Assembly (NCBI RefSeq): GCF_003325355.1
Contig: NZ_CP030850.1
Coordinates: 6,151,001-6,215,000 of the forward strand
Direction of reading: 5' to 3'
DNA length: 64,000 nt
Source: Runella rosea
Lineage (GTDB): Bacteria > Bacteroidota > Bacteroidia > Cytophagales > Spirosomataceae
Made by a program: the position numbers and the translations under genes
Shown: in pieces, positions 25,275 to 34,504 of the stretch
Layout of the letters: each line of letters begins with the position of its first letter
Position numbering within the stretch: position 1 is the first letter of the stretch
Notes under the pieces: generated by a model
The model's database searches: none
Seen by the model: only the letters and a program-made list of their open reading frames with translations
Told to the model about the DNA's origin: nothing

Positions 25275-26384
25275 TTACAGCCCGACTTGAACCCGAATTC
25301 CCGGCATTACATTTTTGAAAAAACCGTTGAAATAAATTTCAGGTTGTATCTTAAACATTCCTTTGGTGGCAACGGTCATGGAAAGATTCCAGGTGTTTTT
25401 GTCAAAAATATCTCCCCGACGCGCCACCGAATGCCCCAGATAGATTCCAAAAAGAATGTGATTGGTATTGATGCGCTTAGATTGAGGTCTTCTGAAATCG
25501 TAGATGGTGATACCCGCATGAACAAAGCTATTGGTTTGAGCACCAAGGCGTTGGGTAATGTCATTGCGTTCGGTGAAAAACAGACCGCGCCAGCCTAACG
25601 TGTACCCGATAATGCCGTATTTGCTCGGTACAAAAGAAAAGTCTGCCTGAAAATTAGGTACTAACTGATTCCGAAATGCTCCTAAGCCAACCGATGGGTG
25701 AATGGCTATAAATGGGGAATTTTGGGTTTCGACCGTTTTAAAGGAAGGAGTATCTGAATCCGGCCCGTACGTCAAATTATAGCGAAACCCTGTTTTCTGC
25801 AAATTATGGTGCGGGTATTTGGCCACATCCTGTAAAGCCTGTCGGATTTTAGCATTGACAATTCCGGTTTGGACCAATGTTTCAATGTCTTCCAGTCGGT
25901 TGACTATCAGGCAAAAATACAAGTGCTCATTCAGTTGCACCGCCGCTGATTTTGTTTTCATCGGTTTAAGAAAAGTATGAATGATCAATAGCGTATCCTG
26001 CACATCTTTGATGAGTAAAGGCTCCCCGGCACCTGCACTGAAATGGAAACGTTGCTTGCCGGAAGCCTGTTCGGTAAGATCAAGTTGATGCTGATTATTC
26101 TCTAAAAGTTTATAGGTCGCTATACGTGAATTGGTATTTTCTGCCAATGCAGATTTAATCTCTTTATACTCTTTGGCAAACAAGATCAGTACAGAATCAA
26201 TGTTTTGAAATTTTTGCAGATCCTGCACGGTGCGGGCGTAGGCGAGCATTTTATTGCCTTTCCCTAGCTCAAAGCTGTATTTGCTGTGGCGGTCCAAAGC
26301 ACCGGGCAACACACCCGGTAATTGTTGGGCAAAAGCGTGGCTGAAGATGCTCACGCAGAGCATCGCAGTAAGGAGGGTTTTCAT
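25275..26384 (-). CDS. Secreted, probably outer-membrane beta-barrel protein of a sigma operon
   Basis: A 369-residue protein with a signal peptide ending at HAFAQ (residue 20). The first 180 residues are mixed helical. The C-terminal part (about 215-369) alternates hydrophobic and polar residues with frequent aromatic and glycine positions (IGYTLGWRGLFF, HAGITIYDF) and ends in a strand RVQVGL, which fits an outer-membrane barrel. I do not recognise the family. It is the third gene of a minus-strand run with the ECF sigma factor and its anti-sigma-like partner, so it may be part of the signalling module or its main output. Confidence 0.65.
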   Translation of the reverse strand: MKTLLTAMLCVSIFSHAFAQQLPGVLPGALDRHSKYSFELGKGNKMLAYARTVQDLQKFQNIDSVLILFAKEYKEIKSALAENTNSRIATYKLLENNQHQLDLTEQASGKQRFHFSAGAGEPLLIKDVQDTLLIIHTFLKPMKTKSAAVQLNEHLYFCLIVNRLEDIETLVQTGIVNAKIRQALQDVAKYPHHNLQKTGFRYNLTYGPDSDTPSFKTVETQNSPFIAIHPSVGLGAFRNQLVPNFQADFSFVPSKYGIIGYTLGWRGLFFTERNDITQRLGAQTNSFVHAGITIYDFRRPQSKRINTNHILFGIYLGHSVARRGDIFDKNTWNLSMTVATKGMFKIQPEIYFNGFFKNVMPGIRVQVGL

Positions 26385-26433
26385 GGTAATCGGGAGTTGC
26401 GGAACGCCGCACCGTTTTGTTGAAAAATGGCTG

Positions 26434-27231
26434 TTAATCGGCCTTAGATGGTTTATTTTTAAAATAGGAAGTTAAAGTACTTTCAGATGGATCGGTGGCG
26501 TTGGCTTTCCAGTTGATAACAATAAACCCTTTGGCCTTTGCTTCTTTTTCCCTTGCTTGTGCCATCTCAGTTTTTCGATAATCGGCTAATTCATTGGCAT
26601 GAATGATTTTGAACCTGGGTTTCGGAGCTGTTTTTGCCGCCAATGGCTCAGTTGGTGCTGGTAGAATAATCTCGGGGAATTGAGCAACCGTAACAGCAAT
26701 TGGTATTTCGGAGACAGTGGCGGGGGGAACGTCGGCAAGGGCTTGGCGCCTGCCGTTCAAAACCTTGCCGACGTTTTTGTGGGTTTCAGGCAAGTTTAAG
26801 ACGCGAGAAAGGCTAGCTTCCGGCAATTTTTCTTTTGGCTGTTTGTGAGATAATAAATGTCTTTTTTTCGATACTTCTTCTTTTTTCAGAAGATGGTCGG
26901 CAGCAAGCAAAGACTGCTTTTTCTTTAATGGAGGAACCGTTTGTATTTTCGCTATTGCTTGATCGACAGCTATCGGATCTGCAATTGGGGCCACTTTCCA
27001 CCAAGTCCCCCCTGCCAAAAGCAACAACGCCACCGCCGCTGCGATGCGGTAATCAAAAGCCCTCAGGTGGGTGCCTATTCCTGTAAAAAAAGAGGTTTTC
27101 TTTTCGGGAACGGCATGCAGTTCTGTTTGGAGTTTTTGCCAAATATCACCTTGCCGAAAATTTTCGGGCGAGCTGTCGAGGCTGTCCATTTCCCCGCGAA
27201 TCCATTCGTCAAACTGTTCCGTATTGTTCAT
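26434..27231 (-). CDS. One-helix anti-sigma-factor-like protein
   Basis: A 265-residue protein with an acidic cytoplasmic N-terminus of about 58 residues (FDEWIRGEMDSLDSSPENF), one hydrophobic helix near residues 62-77 (IAAAVALLLLAGGTWW) and a long periplasmic tail rich in Lys, Glu, Pro and Ala. Its start overlaps the end of the ECF sigma gene by 23 bases, so translation is probably coupled. This layout is the usual one for Bacteroidota anti-sigma factors, in which the cytoplasmic part holds the sigma factor and the periplasmic part senses a signal. No zinc-binding HxxxCxxC motif is present, so the mechanism differs from ZAS proteins. Confidence 0.7.
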   Translation of the reverse strand: MNNTEQFDEWIRGEMDSLDSSPENFRQGDIWQKLQTELHAVPEKKTSFFTGIGTHLRAFDYRIAAAVALLLLAGGTWWKVAPIADPIAVDQAIAKIQTVPPLKKKQSLLAADHLLKKEEVSKKRHLLSHKQPKEKLPEASLSRVLNLPETHKNVGKVLNGRRQALADVPPATVSEIPIAVTVAQFPEIILPAPTEPLAAKTAPKPRFKIIHANELADYRKTEMAQAREKEAKAKGFIVINWKANATDPSESTLTSYFKNKPSKAD

Positions 27232-27757
27232 ACCCTCGTTGTTTTAAAAGTTGTTGTAGCATGGCTCGTGCTTTGCTGAGTTGGGATTTTGACGTTCCGA
27301 TGTTGATATTCAACTGCTTGGCGATTTCCTCGTGCGTGTATCCTTCTACGATGTATAGATTGAAAACGGTTCGATAGCCCGTAGGCAATTCCAAAATGGC
27401 CGCATAAATGGCCTCCGTGTCAATGGGATGATCGGGGATATACAACCCAACTTCCGCTTCGTTGGAATCGGCAAAAACAGGGAGGGCTTTTCGTTGCCGC
27501 AGGTGCATCAGGGATTCGTTGACCATGATGCGCTTGAGCCACACTTCCAGACTGTTGTCGTCGCGGTATTCAAAATCGGGTAAACCTCGAAAAAAATTCA
27601 AAAATCCGTTCATTAACACTTCTTCAGCTTCTTCCTGTTGTTGCACGTAGCGCATACAAAGCCGAAACAATCGTCCTGCAAAGGCTTCATACAACCGATT
27701 CTGCGCGAAGCGGTTATTTTCTTTGCACATTTCAACGACCTTTTGCCAGCGATACAC
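27209..27757 (-). CDS. ECF-type RNA polymerase sigma factor
   Basis: A 182-residue sigma-70 family protein with region 2 (AFAGRLFRLCMRYVQQQEEAEEVLMNGFLNFF, about 26-57) and region 4 (ELPTGYRTVFNLYIVEGYTHEEIAKQLNINIGTSKSQLSKARAML, about 123-168) and no region 1 or 3. The likely start is a GTG at 27757; an ATG at 27730 would remove part of the first helix. It directs transcription of genes that respond to a cell-envelope or extracellular signal. The anti-sigma-like gene overlaps its 3' end by 23 bases, and a probable outer-membrane gene follows. Confidence 0.88.
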   Translation of the reverse strand: MYRWQKVVEMCKENNRFAQNRLYEAFAGRLFRLCMRYVQQQEEAEEVLMNGFLNFFRGLPDFEYRDDNSLEVWLKRIMVNESLMHLRQRKALPVFADSNEAEVGLYIPDHPIDTEAIYAAILELPTGYRTVFNLYIVEGYTHEEIAKQLNINIGTSKSQLSKARAMLQQLLKQRGYEQYGTV

Positions 27758-27967
27758 AGAGAATGATGTTAGGTTTCAATACAGGAAATGCAGAAAAGAC
27801 CGGAAGGGTTGCCTCACTCCTGAAAAAAACAGCTTTTTCGGTTTTTGTTAAATAAAATATTTCTCTTCCTTTATTATTGCTGTTAATTGACGTCTCCAAA
27901 CCTCTCATCATTTAGCAATTGCAATTCATTCTGATTCATTGTTGATTTAAAATAAAAAATCAGAATA

Positions 27968-28939
27968 ATGAAAGCTGTTATTTGTTCAGAATATGGGCCG
28001 CCGGATGTGCTGCAAATCAAAGAGGTGGAGAAACCTATTCCCAAAAATAATGAAATCCTGGTCAGGGTGCGTGCCACTACCGTAACGGCCGCCGACCATA
28101 GGCTGAGAAGTTTCACGGTTCCGGCGGTTGCCTGGTTGCCGGCTCGGATAGTACTTGGCATAAGGCGACCCCGAAACCCCATTTTGGGGGTTGAACTCTC
28201 GGGTGAAATTGAGGCGGTCGGTAGTGAGGTTAAACGCTTTAAAAAAGGGGACTTGATTTTTGCCGCCACCTTGGCCGATTTTGGGGCGTATGCGCAGTAT
28301 AAATGTTTGCCCGAAAATGGGCCGATTGCCATTAAGCCTGCCAACAGTACATTTGAAGAAGCGGCTGCGATACCGATCGGGGCACGTACTGCACTCCATT
28401 TCCTGAAAAAAGGGAACATTATGCGTGGTCAAAAGGTACTTGTCTATGGCGCTTCGGGCAGTGTGGGCACCTATGCTGTACAACTTGCCCGCTATTTTGG
28501 GGCGGTCGTGACGGGAGTATGCAGTGGTAAAAATGCGGAGTTGGTAAAATCGCTGGGGGCCGACAAGGTGCTTGATTACGCAAAAGAGGATTTTACCCAA
28601 AAACTTGAACTGTATGACATGATTTTTTTGGCGGTCGATAAATGGCCTTTTTCCATCTGTAACAAATTTTTGGCTGAAAAAGGAATTTTCATTGATGTAA
28701 CAAACCCCGTCAAAAGTTTGTCTATGCTGTGGGTTTCCTTGACTTCTCCTAAAAGGATCATTACGAGCGAAAATGTCCCGAATTCTGCAGAAGCATTAAA
28801 TTTTCTCAAAGGTCTGGTGGAATCAGGGGAATTAAAACCCGTTATTGACAGAACCTACCCACTGGAGCAGATGGTGGAAGCGCACAGCTATGTTGATCAG
28901 GGGCATAAAAGGGGAAATGTGGCCATTACGGTAGATTGA
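27968..28939 (+). CDS. Zinc-independent MDR oxidoreductase (quinone-reductase-like)
   Basis: A 323-residue medium-chain dehydrogenase/reductase. The N-terminus MKAVICSEYGPPDVLQIKEVEKP and the NADPH-binding VLVYGASGSVGTYAVQLARYFGA (about 156-178) are typical of the quinone oxidoreductase/zeta-crystallin branch. The structural zinc Cys set of true alcohol dehydrogenases is missing. The likely role is NAD(P)H-dependent reduction of quinones or alkenals in the cytoplasm. It is divergent from the ECF sigma gene by about 210 bases and is flanked by unrelated genes, so no pathway can be assigned. Confidence 0.85.
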   Translation: MKAVICSEYGPPDVLQIKEVEKPIPKNNEILVRVRATTVTAADHRLRSFTVPAVAWLPARIVLGIRRPRNPILGVELSGEIEAVGSEVKRFKKGDLIFAATLADFGAYAQYKCLPENGPIAIKPANSTFEEAAAIPIGARTALHFLKKGNIMRGQKVLVYGASGSVGTYAVQLARYFGAVVTGVCSGKNAELVKSLGADKVLDYAKEDFTQKLELYDMIFLAVDKWPFSICNKFLAEKGIFIDVTNPVKSLSMLWVSLTSPKRIITSENVPNSAEALNFLKGLVESGELKPVIDRTYPLEQMVEAHSYVDQGHKRGNVAITVD

Positions 28940-28974
28940 GCTAATTTGATACCCGGTATCAGCCAATGTAAGCC

Positions 28975-29805
28975 CTACTTATTGCCGCATCCATCCACAT
29001 ACGCAGCAAAGGTACTGCCTTGGTCTGCTTTAAATCCTGGATTCAATAACACGTAATTTTGGGCGTCGTAGGTGACTTTGGCCGTAGAAGAAAGGGTATT
29101 CTGCGCCTGAATGAAGGTGCTGACCTCAAATTTGACGGTGTTGGCGATGGAGTGAGTCAATAGCAAAGAAACGGTACAGGGGTCAATTCTAACCAAAAAT
29201 CGACTTACTTCTAAGTTGGAACTGTCGGTGTTTTCTAACAGATTCCACGCAGTATTGACATCGGCATTGTGGCTCGTCAAAATTTGACTGAGGGTAGCCG
29301 TAATCACTTTAGGTTCAATGGCTTTTAGAAATAGACTGTCCAGCAATTGATTAATGGTCGTGTAGTTTTTAAAGGAGCGCCCCACCAAATTATTGTGCAA
29401 ATCCATGGCCGAAGCGGCCGTTTTGACCAGCGCCGTCCCTGCATCATTGTATTCATAGGCTGACGTAAATTGCTGGACAATGTCGTTGGCCGTAGCATCG
29501 TTCGCACCGGCATCTTTCAGTTTTTTGACCGCAAGCGCATTCCAGAGCGAATGCCGGAAGGCGTTGGAACTGTTGTCATTTTGGCTTTGTGCCCCTGCCC
29601 CAAAAAATTGGTCGGTATAGGCATTGGCTTCGTTGCTTGCATCAAAAATGAGTTGTGCCTGTGCGGGATACATGAATGCCAACGCCTGCACGCGGGGATT
29701 GAGGCCAAGAGGATTTGAAAGAAAAAGAGGCAATTGATGACCTATGGATGCTTTTACGTAAAGACAGCAGAGTAGGGAAACGTACAAAAAAGATGGTTTT
29801 AGCAT
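28975..29805 (-). CDS. Secreted DUF6973-like protein
   Basis: A 276-residue exported protein with a signal peptide near residues 1-19. Its core (about 70-140) holds NAFRHSLWNAL and, 60 residues later, MDLHNNLVGR. The His-containing pair resembles DUF6973, a Bacteroidota/Proteobacteria family that I know only as a domain of unknown function. The spacing of the two His motifs suggests a metal-dependent hydrolase, but this is a guess. The C-terminal 80 residues are beta-rich and end in a Cys (VDGCGNK). It starts 15 bases after the end of the TlpA-like gene and is probably co-transcribed with it. Confidence 0.6.
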   Translation of the reverse strand: MLKPSFLYVSLLCCLYVKASIGHQLPLFLSNPLGLNPRVQALAFMYPAQAQLIFDASNEANAYTDQFFGAGAQSQNDNSSNAFRHSLWNALAVKKLKDAGANDATANDIVQQFTSAYEYNDAGTALVKTAASAMDLHNNLVGRSFKNYTTINQLLDSLFLKAIEPKVITATLSQILTSHNADVNTAWNLLENTDSSNLEVSRFLVRIDPCTVSLLLTHSIANTVKFEVSTFIQAQNTLSSTAKVTYDAQNYVLLNPGFKADQGSTFAAYVDGCGNK

Positions 29806-29820
29806 AGGTTAAAAGGCCTG

Positions 29821-31158
29821 TTATATTTTCTTAAGGGCAATTTCATTTAATTTTATTTCCAGTTCTTTTCCTCTCAAGTCTTTTGCAATTACTTTCCCGC
29901 TTGGGTCAAGGAGAACTGTCTGAGGGAAGCGTGTTATTTTATAAATTTCAATCAATTTATTAGAATTATCAGATAAAATTTGGGGCCAAGTTACCCCGTT
30001 TTTATCAATGAATTTCCTTAATTTTTCAGAAGTATCTTCCCCAACAATTCCGATAAATTCAAAACGGCTTTTATCAAGACCTTTGTAGATTGTGACCAAA
30101 TTAGGGATTTCTTCCACGCAACCTCTACACCAAGTTCCCCAAAAATCAATAAGTACATATTTGCCTTTGAGACTTTCCAATGAAATGGTTTTTTTAGTGG
30201 AAAACTCTTTGGCTGAAAATGGTTGAAATAGATAGCCTACTTGTGTAGAATACACAACCACATCAGAGGGTATTCCTTCTAATTTTACTGTATTATTGAA
30301 TAAATCCACTCCTTTATTTTTGTATTTTGTCCCTAATAAGCCTCCAAGGGTGATATATTGCTCTATTTCAATTAGTTCGTTGTCTTCGATTACTTTATTT
30401 TGCACCGAGCCATCCATTTCTACAATACTTGCGTTTTCAAAATGAGCACTGGTTAAACCACTCGTTACAACGGCCAATTCATGCTTTTGCCCTTTCTGAA
30501 TCAATTCAACTTTGGCATATTGAGGGAAATTATACCCGAATTGATTTCCGTCGAATTGTTTAATAACGATTGGAATTTCGGCGTCTATTATTTGATTGTT
30601 TTGATACACTTGATACTTGACGATTTGTTCATTTAAAGTAGAAGAAACATTTTTATTATTATGTTCCAATATTTCGGGATAAAACGCTTTTTCGTCGCTG
30701 AAGTCAAGATTGTTGTTGGTGTCAACCATAGCCATCCAATTTCCTTCAGAATTTATTCCCCAAATAACATATACGTAGCATTTAATTGGTTTTTTAGAAA
30801 GTTTAAGCTCGTCTGGTTGCCATTGCCATGATTTTTGTAGGTAACTGTACATCTCTAAAGAAATGTTTCCTGAAACATAATTCTGATAAACTAATTGTCT
30901 GATGTTAAGCACAATCATAGATCTGCTTACATTTCGCCATTTAGCAGGTGTTCCTGTAATTGGCAAATAAGTCTTAACCCAACCTGCCCCAGCAGGGTCT
31001 GTAGAAGAATGTTCTTTGGTAAGCAATGAAAATGCTGGTATAAATGGCCCATAACCCTTCACAATTGTAAGTGGGAGGTGAATGGATGAAATAGGCTCGT
31101 CTTTGGCCTGACAACCTATTAGTAAAGCAATTAAGAAAAATGAAGCTCTATTTAGCAT
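29821..31158 (-). CDS. TlpA-type thioredoxin-fold lipoprotein
   Basis: A 445-residue lipoprotein with a lipobox ending near C16 (LIALLIGC). The first 310 residues have no family I recognise. The C-terminal 130 residues are a TlpA/ResA-like thioredoxin domain with FWGTWCRGCVEEIPNL, where CRGC (about residues 344-347) is the redox pair, followed by a cis-Pro region RFPQTVLLDPSGKVI. It should reduce disulfides or feed cytochrome c maturation in the periplasm. The mixed architecture (a long unknown N-terminal half) is common for Bacteroidota TlpA proteins. The coding region is more AT-rich than the flanking MDR and haem-protein genes. Confidence 0.82.
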   Translation of the reverse strand: MLNRASFFLIALLIGCQAKDEPISSIHLPLTIVKGYGPFIPAFSLLTKEHSSTDPAGAGWVKTYLPITGTPAKWRNVSRSMIVLNIRQLVYQNYVSGNISLEMYSYLQKSWQWQPDELKLSKKPIKCYVYVIWGINSEGNWMAMVDTNNNLDFSDEKAFYPEILEHNNKNVSSTLNEQIVKYQVYQNNQIIDAEIPIVIKQFDGNQFGYNFPQYAKVELIQKGQKHELAVVTSGLTSAHFENASIVEMDGSVQNKVIEDNELIEIEQYITLGGLLGTKYKNKGVDLFNNTVKLEGIPSDVVVYSTQVGYLFQPFSAKEFSTKKTISLESLKGKYVLIDFWGTWCRGCVEEIPNLVTIYKGLDKSRFEFIGIVGEDTSEKLRKFIDKNGVTWPQILSDNSNKLIEIYKITRFPQTVLLDPSGKVIAKDLRGKELEIKLNEIALKKI

Positions 31159-31249
31159 ACTCTACGCATATTTACTTTTTGCCTTGATTGATACTATATC
31201 AATAACAAATATGATAAAATAAATAATTTACAGAAAGTTTCAATAATAG

Positions 31250-31295
31250 CCTTAATAAAATACCCGACGCGCACTTGGATTGGCACGTCGGGTAT
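31250..31295 (-). terminator. Terminator of the PVC-type haem protein gene
   Basis: ATACCCGACG (31260-31269) pairs perfectly with CGTCGGGTAT (31286-31295) around a 16-nt loop. Read on the minus strand it is followed by TTTTATTAAGG. It lies 131 bases after the stop codon at 31427 and before the TlpA-like gene. Confidence 0.65.
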
Positions 31296-31426
31296 CTGAG
31301 TATATATAACACCACAAAAAACGAAAAAGAATTTCGACTTACGTGATAGCTTTTCGTTTGATTGTGTCAAATGTCCAAATTAATCCTTAAAAAGTACTTA
31401 AATGTGGCTTAAACTTTGCTTAAAAA

Positions 31427-34400
31427 TTACTTCCGTTTCAAGCTCGATAAATACTCCACCAAATCCACCAATTCAGGTTGACTCATGGCTTCGTGCAAGC
31501 CCGCGCTCATGAGCGATTCATCCATTTTTTTCATCGACGTCACTTGGCTCATTTTGTAGCTTTGGGTGGTGCCTCCGGGGAATTTGAGCAGTAAATCGGT
31601 TTCGGTTTTGCTCGAAACAATCCCCACGGTGGTTGTGCCGTCTTTGAACTTTACTTCGTAGCCTTCATAACCGAAACTTACCCCGGCACTTGGGTAGAAA
31701 ATAGCCATATATTGACCATCTTTGCCCAATTTGCTGCCAATTTCTGATAATTTAGGCCCAAAATCGTTGCCTTCACCGTTGACTTGGTGGCAGATAGCGC
31801 AGTAATTGGCAAACACTTTTTGCCCGTTGGCGGCGTTGCCCGTCATAGCCATCAGCTCACTTACGGGCGGGAGTTTTTTCCCAGCTTTGCTGGGGGCGGC
31901 ATCTATGTATTTGGCGGCTTCTATTCTTACATTTTTGCGCCAAGCCCCGCTCACACCCTGCACGGCAGCGACTTTTAAATCACCGCTAAATTTGCCTTCT
32001 TTCAACAGCGCCAATACCAAATCTTCACCGTCCATGCTACCACCCAGCGCCCGCGTTGCTTCGGCCCGGAGGGCTTTGGTGCGTTTGGGGTCAAGGGCAA
32101 TCGCCTTTAGCATGTCGATGGACTGCTTGGTGCCCACGCTCCGTAAAGAAGTGACCACACTCTGTGCTTTGGTGGCATCTTTACCGTTGATGGTAGCCCA
32201 CAACAGTGGGGCCTGTTCTAACTTCAACAACTGACGAGCGGCGTCGCGGCCGTCGCGTTGCATGGGCTTTTCAGTGGCCACCTGTAAAAGTCGTTTTGAC
32301 TCCGAAACAGGCTCAAAGCGTTGCACCAAATCCATGTATTCGGAGGTTCCAAAACTAGCATCCAACAGTTTTTGAAGGGATTGCTGCGCCACAGGCGACG
32401 TTTTGACAAAGCCTGGGTCTAAATGGCGCAGACACAATTTAGCCACGTCATTGTCGGTATTGCCCTTCATGATGTCCAACAAAGCGTTTGATTTTTCGGT
32501 GGCGCCAGGATTGAAATCAAACGCGCGGAAATAGCGCAAACGGTCGGTGAGCGGAACATTGTTATCCCCTGCCAACGAAGCCAGCAACGGCACCGATGCG
32601 GCCGTACGCGCCCGCCACACAATGTCACGGTTTTTGGGGGTGGCCGTTGGATTGGACCCCGCCATTTTGAGCCATGCGTTGTAGAATTTATCCCATTGAC
32701 CATCGGCCGACACCCCGAGGGCTTCCAAATACCAGCGGTCTTTTCCGTCGTAACGGGTGGCCAATTGGGCCCACACGTCGGCGGCTAAATCGTCGCTAAT
32801 GTGACGAATCGCCAAAGCTACTTCGCGACGTACTTGCGCGTCGGGGTCAGCCGCTAAGGTGTTCAAATGTTCAATCGACAATGGCAATACACCTTTGGCG
32901 GTAATCTGCCGGGCGGCGCGGATGGCCGTGATTTTAATGTCAGGGTTGCTATCTTTTAAGGCAAGTTCTACGTACTTAGTGCCGTTGGAAAGTTTCGTCA
33001 ACAACCACAACGCCCGGGCTTTCATGCGGGGATTGGGGGAGGTTTGATACATTTTTACGAGGTCACTTTCGGCACTTTGCCCAAGGCTATGGATTTTGTT
33101 CCAAGCCATATAACGTACTGAAACATTGGGACTTTGAATCGCTTTTAACGCTCCTTCTAAAGTGCTGAAATCCGACGTAGGCACTTTGTAAGCCGTATTG
33201 GCAGGTGCTACGCGGTAAATGCGGCCTCGGTTCAAATCTCCAGCTTGGTGGCCGCCCACCCCTGGGTCGTACCAGTCGGCGGCGAAGAGTGAACCATCAG
33301 GGGCCACGCATACATCCGACGGGCGAAACCACTGATTACGCTTTCCGTAGAGTACATTTACGATGCTTGCTTTGTAGCCCGCCCCGCTTTTTTCAACGGG
33401 ATACGAGCGAACCACGTTGGGGCCTGCATCGCAATGAATCATCTGGTTTTGAAATACTTTGGGCAGCATATCGCCTTCGTAAATCAACATCCCCGTGGGC
33501 GAGCCCGCACCCGTTTGGAGCAGGTTGGGGATGGCACCGGGGTCATTTAGGTGCCAGTGGCGGAGCGGAATTTCTGATTCGATGTTGGTCCGGTTGGCGC
33601 TCCAGCTTGCACCAGTCATTTCGTCGGTGTAGCCGTAGTTTCCGTATTCCATTACGTAGTTGATACGCACCCCTTTGTTGCCGTCGTCGTCGTTGTCTGA
33701 CTGCCACATGGTGCCGTAGCTGTCTACGGCTACTTCGTAGTTGTTACGAAAATTGTGTCCCAGCACCTCTACATTCTTGAAGTCTTGGTCGCATCGAAAC
33801 ACCATTCCCTGCTTGTATTTTTTGCGGTCAATGGGCTGTCCGTCTTGGTCCAGTACGGGTTGGCCTTTGCCGTCGAGGAGTTGATTCCCTTCGTTTCCGA
33901 AGTTAAAATATAATTTTCCGTCGTGCCCGAAGGTGAAAGCATGCATTCCGTGGTCGTGCTGCTCGCCTTTAACTCCCTGGAAGATGATTTCTTTTTTGTC
34001 GGCTTTGTCGTCACCATTTTCGTCAGTAAACAACCACACGTACGGGCTTTGCGAAACCAGCACGCGGTTGCCCATCACCAAAATCCCCAAGGGCGCGTTG
34101 ACTTCGGGCCCTTGATAAAATACCTTACTGGCGTCGGCTTTGCCGTCGCCGTTGGTATCTTCCAGAATCATGATGCGGTCGCCTTCTTTGTGGGTAGCAT
34201 TTCCCGTAATGTGCGGACGGTAGTTGTAGGCCTCCAACACCCAGATTCGACCTTTGTGGTCGATGTCGATGTTGGTCGGGTTGGTAATCATCGGCTCAGA
34301 AGCAAACAGATTGGCTTCCAGCCCGTCGGCTACTTCCAAAGCACCTACGGCGTATTTCAATTCATGTTTTTGTTCCTGCGTGAGGGTGGCGTATACACTG

Positions 34401-34504
34401 TCGAGGGCTGTTTGAGCCCCGCGACTTGGGTTGTCGTTTTGATAAGTTGCCAACAAAGAGCTGGCCAACGCCAGCCCACCCAGTCCCCAAAGGTATTTTT
34501 TCAT
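31427..34504 (-). CDS. PVC-type haem-binding CxxCH protein with propeller and HEAT-like repeats
   Basis: A 1025-residue exported protein (hydrophobic segment at residues 6-20). Residues 50-430 form a beta-propeller of the 'membrane-bound dehydrogenase' type (FASEPMITNPTNIDIDHKGRIWVLE, FRPSDVCVAPDGSLFAADWYDPG). Residues 450-860 are helical repeats of the HEAT kind (ARALWLLTKL, VRREVALAIRHI). A C-terminal cytochrome c-like domain has CAICH near residues 899-903 in NYCAICHQVNGEGNDFGPKL, with a distal Met candidate in YKMSQVTSMKK. This architecture is called the Pirellula/Verrucomicrobium putative haem-binding type. It is probably a periplasmic sugar or alcohol oxidase that passes electrons to a haem. 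The substrate is unknown. Confidence 0.85.
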   Translation of the reverse strand: MKKYLWGLGGLALASSLLATYQNDNPSRGAQTALDSVYATLTQEQKHELKYAVGALEVADGLEANLFASEPMITNPTNIDIDHKGRIWVLEAYNYRPHITGNATHKEGDRIMILEDTNGDGKADASKVFYQGPEVNAPLGILVMGNRVLVSQSPYVWLFTDENGDDKADKKEIIFQGVKGEQHDHGMHAFTFGHDGKLYFNFGNEGNQLLDGKGQPVLDQDGQPIDRKKYKQGMVFRCDQDFKNVEVLGHNFRNNYEVAVDSYGTMWQSDNDDDGNKGVRINYVMEYGNYGYTDEMTGASWSANRTNIESEIPLRHWHLNDPGAIPNLLQTGAGSPTGMLIYEGDMLPKVFQNQMIHCDAGPNVVRSYPVEKSGAGYKASIVNVLYGKRNQWFRPSDVCVAPDGSLFAADWYDPGVGGHQAGDLNRGRIYRVAPANTAYKVPTSDFSTLEGALKAIQSPNVSVRYMAWNKIHSLGQSAESDLVKMYQTSPNPRMKARALWLLTKLSNGTKYVELALKDSNPDIKITAIRAARQITAKGVLPLSIEHLNTLAADPDAQVRREVALAIRHISDDLAADVWAQLATRYDGKDRWYLEALGVSADGQWDKFYNAWLKMAGSNPTATPKNRDIVWRARTAASVPLLASLAGDNNVPLTDRLRYFRAFDFNPGATEKSNALLDIMKGNTDNDVAKLCLRHLDPGFVKTSPVAQQSLQKLLDASFGTSEYMDLVQRFEPVSESKRLLQVATEKPMQRDGRDAARQLLKLEQAPLLWATINGKDATKAQSVVTSLRSVGTKQSIDMLKAIALDPKRTKALRAEATRALGGSMDGEDLVLALLKEGKFSGDLKVAAVQGVSGAWRKNVRIEAAKYIDAAPSKAGKKLPPVSELMAMTGNAANGQKVFANYCAICHQVNGEGNDFGPKLSEIGSKLGKDGQYMAIFYPSAGVSFGYEGYEVKFKDGTTTVGIVSSKTETDLLLKFPGGTTQSYKMSQVTSMKKMDESLMSAGLHEAMSQPELVDLVEYLSSLKRK

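Noticed and set aside
28948-28965. Short palindrome TGATACCCGGTATCA between convergent genes
   Set aside because: The stem is short with almost no loop and no T-run, so I do not call it a terminator.
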